Source: Actinoplanes derwentensis (GTDB lineage Bacteria > Actinomycetota > Actinomycetes > Mycobacteriales > Micromonosporaceae). From it: DNA of 64,000 bases. The DNA lies in assembly GCF_900104725.1 (NCBI RefSeq), contig NZ_LT629758.1, forward strand, positions 4,354,501 to 4,418,500, in the 5' to 3' direction. Both the position numbers and the translations under genes were made by a program. Shown piece by piece: positions 55,212-64,000 of this stretch; the first letter of the stretch is position 1; every line of letters starts with the position of its first letter. The notes below the pieces were generated by a model that did no database searches, was not told the origin of the DNA, and was given only the letters and a program-made list of their open reading frames with translations.

Positions 55212-55283
55212 GCCGTTGTCGAGTGGTCTTCTCGACAGCGGCCCGGGCTGTAGATCTTTATCGAAGTCAGATGGAAGGCGCCG

Positions 55284-57675
<2,392 letters not shown>

Positions 57676-57693
57676 GTCCCGTTCCCGAGACGT

Positions 57694-57726
57694 CCCGCCC
57701 GCCGGCCTCAGCCCCCGGCGGGCGGG
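57694..57726. terminator. Hairpin terminator after the aminopeptidase gene
   Basis: Twelve-bp GC arms CCCGCCCGCCGG and CCGGCGGGCGGG enclose nine bases, 18 bp after the stop. Only a weak T-containing tail follows. Confidence 0.7.
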
Positions 57727-57864
57727 ATCCTCATTCCCCGCGCCACCCTCACAGCGCTTCACCCTTCGCGGCGCCTCACCTTCCGCGGCGGAAACCCTCA
57801 GCCTCGTGTGCGCCCGGCCGATCAGGGACCTCAGCCCCCCGACCACGGCCAAAGGAGCAGATAG

Positions 57865-58449
57865 ATGACGCAGCCCGCCGGATGGTATGCCGATCCGAGC
57901 GGCCTGCCGGCTCGGCGCTGGTGGGACGGCAGCCAGTGGACCGACCACATCCAGCCGGGTGGCGCCCCGATGCCGCCGCCCAACGGCTACTTCCCACCGG
58001 TCCCACCGAGCGGTCCGGCCACACCCGGCGCGCACACCGACAAACCCGAACAGTTCCCGCTGTACGCGTCCCAACCGGCTGCCTTCCAGCAGAGCGGCCC
58101 TCCGGCCGGGCCGATCGCCCAGCCGGCCGCGCATCCGGACGCCCCAGTCCAGCACCCGGAAACCCCGACGCTGCACCCGGACGCCCCGGCCCCACCGCCC
58201 AAGGCCCCGGCCCCACATCCCGAGGTGCCGACCGAGCCTTACACGATCCCGCCGGTCGACGCGGTCCCACTCCCGATCCCAGCACTCAACCTGACCGCGC
58301 CCGATCCCGGCACGCCCGGCCCCACCGAGCCCGGCCCGGCAGCCGTCGACAGCGGCTTCACCCGGCAGCAGCGGACCGCCGGGTTCATCGGGCTCATCCT
58401 GATCGCCGTCCTGGTCCTGGCGCTGACAGCGGTCATCCTGTTGGCGTGA
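57865..58449 (+). CDS. DUF2510 single-pass membrane protein
   Basis: This 194-residue protein has an N-terminal DUF2510 (GWYADPSGLPARRWWDGSQWT), a Pro/Ala-rich disordered middle (60-160) and a C-terminal helix (GFIGLILIAVLVLALTAVILLA). DUF2510 is common in actinobacterial membrane proteins of unknown role. AAAGGAG precedes the ATG. Confidence 0.85.
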   Translation: MTQPAGWYADPSGLPARRWWDGSQWTDHIQPGGAPMPPPNGYFPPVPPSGPATPGAHTDKPEQFPLYASQPAAFQQSGPPAGPIAQPAAHPDAPVQHPETPTLHPDAPAPPPKAPAPHPEVPTEPYTIPPVDAVPLPIPALNLTAPDPGTPGPTEPGPAAVDSGFTRQQRTAGFIGLILIAVLVLALTAVILLA

Positions 58450-58468
58450 TCGCCGCGCACGGCCGGCC

Positions 58469-59071
58469 TCAGTCGCCGCTCAGGTCGCGGCTGATCGCCC
58501 ACGCCGCGGGCACTGCCGCCGCCGCGGTCCAGCCCAGCAGCACCAGCAGGGCTTTGGTGTTGCCACCGGCCGCGAGCATGAACGACGCGAACGGCAGCCC
58601 GCCGTCCCCCTTGTTGATCAGCAGCTCGGCGAAGAGCACCCAGCCGAACAGGCCCGCGAACAGCCACAACGGCCGACGGACCACGGTCACACAGAGAGTC
58701 CCGAAGATCGACATAACCGGCGACACCAGAACCGTCGACCAGTACTGCCCGGCGTCGGCGTCGATCAGCACGGCCAGCCCGCTGCCGGCCGCAAGCACCA
58801 GCCCGTACAGGGCCGACACCAGACACTGGGCGGCCAGCACTCGCCAACGGTGCGGGCGGCTCAGGAACAGCAGAATCGCGGTCCGGTGCTGATAGTGCTG
58901 CGCGGTCACGATCGCCGCCAGCCCGAACGCCCCGATCCCGGCGAACAGCGACCAGAAGTTCTTGTCGAACCACCCCATCAGCGCGGCCAGCAACGCGAAC
59001 CCGAACAATGCCAGCCACGACGACTGAATGCTCACCCCGCGGTACAGCTCACTACGAACGACGGCGATCAT
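58469..59071 (-). CDS. ABC transporter permease (ABC-2-like)
   Basis: This 200-residue protein has about six hydrophobic segments, beginning VRSELYRGVSIQSSW. That is the usual N-terminus of small ABC-2-type permeases paired with an antibiotic or peptide exporter ATPase. Its ATG overlaps the ATPase stop, so the two form a transporter. The substrate is unknown. Confidence 0.8.
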   Translation of the reverse strand: MIAVVRSELYRGVSIQSSWLALFGFALLAALMGWFDKNFWSLFAGIGAFGLAAIVTAQHYQHRTAILLFLSRPHRWRVLAAQCLVSALYGLVLAAGSGLAVLIDADAGQYWSTVLVSPVMSIFGTLCVTVVRRPLWLFAGLFGWVLFAELLINKGDGGLPFASFMLAAGGNTKALLVLLGWTAAAAVPAAWAISRDLSGD

Positions 59072-59940
59072 CGGCCCTCCGCCACACTCAAGAAGACGTC
59101 CTCCAGGTGCTGGGTCTCGGCCATCAGCTCATAGACCGCGACCTGCACCGCCAGTGCCAGATCACCGGCCTCCTCGGGAGTCAGACCGGAAACGATCAAA
59201 AGATCATTTGCTGGTACGACCGTCGCGCCCGCTTTCTCGTACGCCTCCGCAAGCCGCGTTTGATCTGAGCCCCGCACCCGCAGCCGCGCGGTGCCGGACA
59301 GTTCGGCCAGCGGGGCGGACGCCAGGATCCGGCCCTGGCCGATGATGACCACGTCGTCGACGACCTGCTCCAGTTCGGCCAGCAGGTGGCTGGAGATCAG
59401 CACGGTGCCACCGTTGTCGGCGTGCGCCCGCAGCATCTCCCGCAGCCAGGCCATCCCCGGTGGGTCGAGGCCGTTCGCCGGTTCGTCGAGGACCAGCACG
59501 TTCGGCTCACCGAGCAGCGCCGTCGCGACCGCCAGCCGCTGCCGCATGCCGAGCGAGTAGTCGCCGGTCCGTTTCGTCGCGGCGTCCTCCAGGCCGACGT
59601 ACTCCAGCAACGCCCCGACCCGGTCCCGGCCGACGCCGCCGAGCAGCGACTGGGTGACCAGGTGGGCGTAACCGGACTGGCCGGGATGGCTCAGCCCTTG
59701 TTCCAGTACCGCGCCGACATGGGTCAGCGGCCGGTCCAGGTCCCGGTACCGTTTGCCGTTGATCAGCGCGGAACCGCCGGTGGCCCGAGTCAGACCGAGC
59801 AGAATCCGCAGCGTGGTACTCTTCCCGGACCCGTTCATCCCGAGCAGCCCGGTGACCCGCCCCGGCTCCGCGGTGAACGTGACATCACGCACCGCGTCCA
59901 TCCGGCCGTAGGTCTTCGTCAATTCCTTGATCTCGATCAT
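59068..59940 (-). CDS. ABC exporter ATPase (drug/bacteriocin type)
   Basis: This 290-residue ATPase has Walker A GMNGSGKST, signature YSLGMRQR, Walker B VLVLDEPANGLDP and switch LISSHLLAE. The C-terminal region resembles DrrA/CcmA-type exporters. Start ATG 59940. It pairs with the permease at 58469. Confidence 0.92.
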   Translation of the reverse strand: MIEIKELTKTYGRMDAVRDVTFTAEPGRVTGLLGMNGSGKSTTLRILLGLTRATGGSALINGKRYRDLDRPLTHVGAVLEQGLSHPGQSGYAHLVTQSLLGGVGRDRVGALLEYVGLEDAATKRTGDYSLGMRQRLAVATALLGEPNVLVLDEPANGLDPPGMAWLREMLRAHADNGGTVLISSHLLAELEQVVDDVVIIGQGRILASAPLAELSGTARLRVRGSDQTRLAEAYEKAGATVVPANDLLIVSGLTPEEAGDLALAVQVAVYELMAETQHLEDVFLSVAEGR

Positions 59941-60162
59941 CGCGGCGATTCTCCCGGAACCTGTCAAGCGGCAGCGCCCCATCGCCCACCAGCACCAGCC
60001 CTCCCCGCCACCCGGGACGACCGTCTCCGGACACCCTGGGCAGCCGCCTCCGGCCGTCCAAAGTGACCGATCATGGATAGAGGGCTGTTTCCCGGCTCCC
60101 GGAGCGCTAACGTGGCCCACCACGCTGTTCGGTATGTCCCGGCCACCGCACGGAAGGACCTC

Positions 60163-60792
60163 ATGTCCGGAAACGGTCCACCGGCTCACCGCGCTGCGGG
60201 CCCGGCACAGCGCAACCGGATCATCGCGGTCGGCGCGGGCCTGCTGCTGGCGCTGATCCTGCTCTTCTCGCTGCTCGCCTTCTGCACCGACATCGGCGGC
60301 GACGATCCACCGATCGCGGGACCGGGCAGCAACTCGCCTTACCCGCCCGGCACCAGCCCCGGAAACGGTGGCCCAGGAAGCAGTCCTGGTACCGGCGGCC
60401 CCAGCAACGGCAATCCTGGGACCAGCCCTAGCAACGGCGGTCCGGGCAGCGGCGGCCCAGGCAGCAGTCCGGGCAACGGCGATCCTGGTACCAGCAGTCC
60501 TGGTACCAGCAGTCCTGGTACCAGCAGTCCTGGTACCAGCGATCCTGGCCCCGGCCCCGGCAACGGCGAGCCTGGTACCGGTAGTCCTAGCACCGGCCCG
60601 GGCAACGGCGACAACGGCGAGCCGACCACCGGACCGGGCAAGTCGCCGACGCCGTCCGGCGGAGTTGATGCGGGCGGTGGTGGCGAGATTCCCGGACGGC
60701 GGATGGCATTGCTGGTGACGGGTGTGTTTCTGCTGCTGACAGCGGCCTCTGCCGCCGCGTACGCAATCCGCCGCCCTCTGCACCACCGCTGA
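60163..60792 (+). CDS. Pro/Gly/Ser-rich protein with two membrane segments
   Basis: This 209-residue protein has one helix near the N-terminus (IIAVGAGLLLALILLFSLLAFC), a linker of about 110 residues of PGTSSPGTS/GNGGPGSS type, and a second helix (MALLVTGVFLLLTAASAAAYAI) followed by a basic tail. GGAAGGA precedes ATG 60163. It is followed eight bp later by a sortase. No LPXTG motif is present, so it may be an anchoring partner rather than a substrate. Confidence 0.7.
   Translation: MSGNGPPAHRAAGPAQRNRIIAVGAGLLLALILLFSLLAFCTDIGGDDPPIAGPGSNSPYPPGTSPGNGGPGSSPGTGGPSNGNPGTSPSNGGPGSGGPGSSPGNGDPGTSSPGTSSPGTSSPGTSDPGPGPGNGEPGTGSPSTGPGNGDNGEPTTGPGKSPTPSGGVDAGGGGEIPGRRMALLVTGVFLLLTAASAAAYAIRRPLHHR
60481..60545 (+). 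repeat. 15-bp tandem repeat in the Pro/Gly-rich gene
   Basis: The unit CCTGGTACCAGCAGT (PGTSS) is repeated four times almost identically, with related degenerate units either side. Slippage here would change the linker length in five-residue steps. Confidence 0.85.
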
Positions 60793-60800
60793 ACCGCGAC

Positions 60801-61583
60801 ATGTCCGACAATGATCAACCGGCGGCCCGGGCCGCGGTCTCTGCATCCGCACCCGCTCACCCGGCCCGGGGTGGTTCGTTCCGGATCCGGGATCCCCGGG
60901 CCGCGGCGCTCGCCGTGGTGCTGGCGGTCCTGGGCACGCTGACCACCACGCTCGGGCTGACCACCGAGGACTCCGCACCACTTCCGGTGGCCGTCGCCCC
61001 CACCGAGGGTCCGAAGAGACCGACCGATGGTGCGGAGAGACCGGAAGACCCGGTGCGACGCGCAACCGGTTCAAACTCACCAGCAACCGGTTCAATTCGA
61101 CCACCGGCCCAGGCCGGGACCGGGATGGGACGGTCGGTTCCGGTGCGGCTGCGGATTTCGGCCATCGAGGTGGACACCGAGATCATGACGCTGGGGCTGC
61201 GGGCGGACGGGACGCTTCAGGTGCCGCCGTTGCGAGGGGACGCGCCGGCCGGCTGGTACCGGCATTCGCCGACGCCGGGTGAGGTGGGCGCGTCAGTGCT
61301 GGCCGGGCATGTGGACACGGCGCGGGACGGGCCGGCGGTCTTCTTCCGGTTGCGGGAGCTGGCGGTGGGCGATCCGATCGAGGTACGCCGCAAGGACGGC
61401 ACCGTGGCCCGCTTCGCCGTGGCCCGGGTGGCGGTCTACTCGAAGCAGGACTTCCCGACCGGCGAGGTGTACGCGCCGCTGGATCGTCCGGGGCTGCGGC
61501 TGATCACGTGTGGCGGGGTGTTCGACCGTGGTGCGGGCAGTTACCGGAGCAACGTCGTGGTGTTCGCGGACGCGGTCACGTAA
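60801..61583 (+). CDS. Class F-type sortase
   Basis: This 260-residue protein has an N-terminal membrane helix (RAAALAVVLAVLGTLTTTLGL), a variable Pro/Arg-rich stem and a sortase domain with catalytic His in LAGHVDT, Cys in LITCGG and Arg in GSYRSNVVVF. The class F group is typical of actinobacteria. It attaches secreted proteins to the cell wall or lipid-linked precursors. It lies directly after the Pro/Gly-rich membrane protein. Confidence 0.9.
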   Translation: MSDNDQPAARAAVSASAPAHPARGGSFRIRDPRAAALAVVLAVLGTLTTTLGLTTEDSAPLPVAVAPTEGPKRPTDGAERPEDPVRRATGSNSPATGSIRPPAQAGTGMGRSVPVRLRISAIEVDTEIMTLGLRADGTLQVPPLRGDAPAGWYRHSPTPGEVGASVLAGHVDTARDGPAVFFRLRELAVGDPIEVRRKDGTVARFAVARVAVYSKQDFPTGEVYAPLDRPGLRLITCGGVFDRGAGSYRSNVVVFADAVT

Positions 61584-61609
61584 CCGGTTCCGCCCGCCTT
61601 TTCCGCCGG

Positions 61610-61627
61610 TCGGGTTCCGGAACCCGA
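61610..61627. promoter_or_regulatory. 18-bp perfect palindrome after the sortase gene
   Basis: TCGGGTTCCGGAACCCGA is a loop-free perfect palindrome 27 bp after the sortase stop and 116 bp before the beta-helix gene. It could be an operator or, less well, part of a terminator. The rest of 61584-61742 shows nothing clear. Confidence 0.4.
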
Positions 61628-61742
61628 GGGGTTCGCCCGGATAAGACCGGCTTACCGGATCGGTCTGTTTGACATGGACCGTCGGCGATTGGTTCTGTGA
61701 CGGGCATCATTGCGATCTTGTTACGGAAGGAACGCCAACCGC

Positions 61743-63593
61743 ATGACGAGACTCCGCCGTTCCGCCGCGGTGGCCCTCGCTGCCGGGCTCACGCTCGCGG
61801 TAGCACCGGGCCTGCCGGCCTACGCCCACGGCGCGGCCGGCACTCCGAACCTCGGCCCCAACGTCACGGTCTTCGACCCGAGCCAGCCGGTCGCCGACAT
61901 CCAGGCCACTCTGGACGCGACCTACGCGAAGCAGGTCGACAACGAGATGGGCACGGCCCGGTACGCCTACCTGTTCAAACCCGGCACCTACGGCACCGCC
62001 GAGCAGCCGTTGCAGATCAAGGTCGGGTACTACACCGAGATCACCGGTCTCGGGGCGAACCCGAACGACGTGGTCATCAACGGCAAGGTGGAGGCGTACA
62101 ACCGCTGCCTCGGCTCTGATCCGGCCAACCCGAACTGCATCGCCCTGGTCAACTTCTGGCGCACCCTGTCGAACCTGACCGTGCACGTCAACGGCACCGG
62201 CCAGGACGGCTGCCGGCAGACCGCGAACTTCTGGGCGGTGTCGCAGGCGGTCTCGCTGCGGCGCACCCAGTTCACCGGCGGCACCCTGTCGCTGATGGAC
62301 TACTGCACGGCCGGCCCGCAGTACGCGTCCGGCGGTTTCATCGCGAACTCGAAGCTGCCGGCCACTGTCAACGGCTCACAGCAGCAGTGGCTGACCCGCG
62401 ACAGCGAGGTCGAGAGCTGGTCGAACGCGGTCTGGAACCAGGTGTTCGCCGGGGTGAAGGGCGCGCCGAGCGAGGCGGACTTCCCCACCACGCCGTACAC
62501 CACGCTGGACACCACTCCGGTCAGCCGGGAGAAGCCGTTCCTGTTCGTCGACGGCAAGGGCAAGTACCAGGTGCGGGTGCCCGCGGCGAAGCGGAACACC
62601 AGCGGCACCTCGTGGGACGACAGGTCCGGCCGTACCATCGCGCTGTCGGAATTCTATGTAGCCAAACCCGGTGACTCGGTCGCGAAGATCAACCTGCAGC
62701 TCGCGCTCGGCAAGAACCTGCTGCTCACCCCGGGCGTCTACGACATCGCCCGCAGCATCAAGGTGTTCCGCCCGAACACCGTCGTGCTCGGCCTCGGCCA
62801 CGCCACTCTGACCGCGGTCGACGGTGCGATCCCGCTCGACGTGGCGGACGTACCCGGCGTGATCGTCGCCGGGGTGACCATCGACGCCGGGCTCAAGGAG
62901 TCGCCGGTGCTACTGCGTGTCGGCCGTCAGCACGGTCTCGGGATCAGCAGCTCGTCCAACCCGACGACGCTCAGTGACGTCTACTTCCGGGTCGGCGGCC
63001 CGCACATCGGCAAGACGAACATCGCCCTGGAGGTCAACAGCGACGACGTGCTGATCGACCACACCTGGGTGTGGCGCGGCGACCACGGCGTCGAAGGCTT
63101 CACCACCGGCGTGAACGGCGACACCGACCGCTGGCGCACCAACACCGGCCGCTACGGCGCCGTCATCAACGGTGATGACGTGACCGCGACCGGCCTGTTC
63201 GTCGAGCACTTCCAGAAGTACAACACCATCTGGAACGGCGAACGCGGCACCACGGTCCTCTACCAGAACGAGTTGCCGTACGACCCGCCGACGCAGGCCG
63301 ACTGGGCCAACGGCACGGTCAACGGTTACGCCGGCTACAAGGTCGGGGCCAAGGTCAAGAGCCATCGCTTGTACGGCGGTGGCGTCTACGTCTTCAACCA
63401 GAACAACCCGTCCATCCGTACGGAGAACGGTTTCGAGGTCCCGAAGACCCCCGGCGTGAAGCTGCACCACATCATGACCGTCAACCTGAGCGCCGGAGTG
63501 ATCGACCACGTGGTCAACGGCGTCGGCGCGGCGGCGGACATGACGAAGGTGGGCGCTCCGGTCTACGTGACCGACTACCCCGCGGTCCCGTAG
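61743..63593 (+). CDS. Secreted right-handed beta-helix protein
   Basis: This 616-residue protein has a Sec signal peptide (RRSAAVALAAGLTLAVAPGLPAYA). A family-specific start (LGPNVTVFDPS, LFKPGTYG, VGYYTEITGLG) precedes beta-helix turns with repeated short V/I-x-V strands. The fold suggests a polysaccharide lyase or glycosidase, but no catalytic set could be identified. I recall database entries of this family labelled adenylyl cyclase; nothing here supports that. The gene ends just before a terminator. Confidence 0.75.
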   Translation: MTRLRRSAAVALAAGLTLAVAPGLPAYAHGAAGTPNLGPNVTVFDPSQPVADIQATLDATYAKQVDNEMGTARYAYLFKPGTYGTAEQPLQIKVGYYTEITGLGANPNDVVINGKVEAYNRCLGSDPANPNCIALVNFWRTLSNLTVHVNGTGQDGCRQTANFWAVSQAVSLRRTQFTGGTLSLMDYCTAGPQYASGGFIANSKLPATVNGSQQQWLTRDSEVESWSNAVWNQVFAGVKGAPSEADFPTTPYTTLDTTPVSREKPFLFVDGKGKYQVRVPAAKRNTSGTSWDDRSGRTIALSEFYVAKPGDSVAKINLQLALGKNLLLTPGVYDIARSIKVFRPNTVVLGLGHATLTAVDGAIPLDVADVPGVIVAGVTIDAGLKESPVLLRVGRQHGLGISSSSNPTTLSDVYFRVGGPHIGKTNIALEVNSDDVLIDHTWVWRGDHGVEGFTTGVNGDTDRWRTNTGRYGAVINGDDVTATGLFVEHFQKYNTIWNGERGTTVLYQNELPYDPPTQADWANGTVNGYAGYKVGAKVKSHRLYGGGVYVFNQNNPSIRTENGFEVPKTPGVKLHHIMTVNLSAGVIDHVVNGVGAAADMTKVGAPVYVTDYPAVP

Positions 63594-63598
63594 ACCGG

Positions 63599-63639
63599 CG
63601 CTGGTGGTCACCCGGTTACGGGGCGGGTGACCACCAGCG
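63599..63639. terminator. Strong hairpin terminator after the beta-helix gene
   Basis: Perfect 16-bp arms (63599-63614 and 63624-63639) enclose a nine-base loop, seven bases after the stop, followed by tttc. Confidence 0.78.
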
Positions 63640-63721
63640 TTTCGCCGCCACCCAGCCCGCATGTCACGCAAGGTGCGCGTAACCTCACTGATCCGCAGTG
63701 GACCGATTTCGGGGAGCGGAC

Positions 63722-64000
63722 GTGACGTCTTCTGTTTCTGCTTCGGATTCCGATTCCGATTCCGCCGGGGAACCGGAACTCAACCGGGTCATCGGCCCGG
63801 CGTTGTTGCTGCTGTTCGTGGTCGGCGACATTCTCGGCACCGGCGTGTACGCGCTGACCGGCAAAGTCGCCAACGAGGTCGGCGGCGCGGTGTGGCTGCC
63901 GTTCCTGCTGGCGTTCGCGGTCGCGCTGCTCACCGCGTTCAGCTATCTGGAACTGGTCACCAAATATCCGAAGGCCGCCGGGGCCGCGCTCTACACCCAC
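63722..64000 (+). CDS. APC-family amino acid permease, N-terminal part (runs off right edge)
   Basis: GTG 63722 follows GGGGAG. The 93 visible codons show a Ser/Asp-rich head, then two membrane segments (IGPALLLLFVVGDILGTGVYAL and WLPFLLAFAVALLTAFSYLEL), ending YPKAAGAALYTH. This is the start of an APC-superfamily transporter of the cationic amino acid type. The substrate cannot be judged from this part. Confidence 0.85.
   Translation, partial: MTSSVSASDSDSDSAGEPELNRVIGPALLLLFVVGDILGTGVYALTGKVANEVGGAVWLPFLLAFAVALLTAFSYLELVTKYPKAAGAALYTH

Noticed and set aside
60163..60792. Pro/Gly-rich protein as the sortase substrate
   Set aside because: No LPXTG or LAXTG-like motif precedes its C-terminal helix (it reads GGEIPGRR), so it is listed only as a neighbour.
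61743..63593. Adenylyl cyclase
   Set aside because: The sequence has a signal peptide and beta-helix-like repeats, and no nucleotide cyclase motif.

Overview
The window is very GC-rich, with dense, translationally coupled genes and frequent GTG and TTG starts. It carries hallmark actinobacterial families: a conservon (cvnABCD), a DUF2510 protein, a class F-type sortase, heterotetrameric sarcosine oxidase and large GT-C-type membrane proteins. This points to a filamentous actinomycete, most likely a Micromonosporaceae member such as Actinoplanes (inference from gene content only). I saw no rRNA or tRNA gene, CRISPR array, prophage or intact insertion sequence.

Layout. 1-1884: partial TetR regulator divergent from a Tat-exported multicopper oxidase. 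1885-2571: decayed remnant of an MNT-HEPN toxin-antitoxin pair and a small hypothetical ORF. 2572-20475: a complete choline/glycine betaine catabolic locus. On the minus strand lie a Rieske oxygenase of the glycine-betaine-demethylase type, an FAD/GcvT dimethylglycine-dehydrogenase-like enzyme and an IclR regulator. On the plus strand is one long operon: ferredoxin reductase, Rieske ferredoxin, choline dehydrogenase, betaine aldehyde dehydrogenase, a betaine ABC importer (ATPase, fused double permease, binding lipoprotein) and SoxBDAG. Together these would import choline or betaine and oxidise it stepwise to glycine, passing methyl carbons to folate. 20742-25651: conservon cvnABCD translationally coupled to a second, orphan betaine-type binding lipoprotein and closed by a strong terminator.

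25730-34778: envelope glycan genes (GT2, GT4, two large multi-membrane proteins, a membrane-anchored metallophosphatase). 34946-38271: small membrane-anchored surface protein, PAS-histidine kinase-receiver hybrid, and soluble histidine kinase. 38336-41131: secreted Fn3/Ig-repeat protein. 41265-47497: glycosyltransferases, an OmpR-type response regulator, a nucleotidyltransferase/thymidylate-kinase-like fusion carrying an in-frame palindromic insertion, and a polysaccharide flippase. 47494-49351: a second copy of the PAS-REC regulator/surface-protein pair, here with an Hpt domain and no kinase. 49471-51735: GGDEF/EAL protein.

51810-56063: PcaR-like IclR regulator divergent from an SsuABC/TauABC-type importer, with two 15-bp operator-like boxes between them. 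56170-63593: secreted M28 aminopeptidase, DUF2510 protein, ABC exporter pair, Pro/Gly-rich membrane protein with sortase, and a secreted beta-helix protein. 63722-end: start of an APC-family permease.

The best candidate for an undescribed system is the conservon-betaine-binding-protein operon beside the betaine locus. Next are the duplicated PAS-receiver/surface-protein module and the palindromic element that has become coding sequence inside the kinase fusion.
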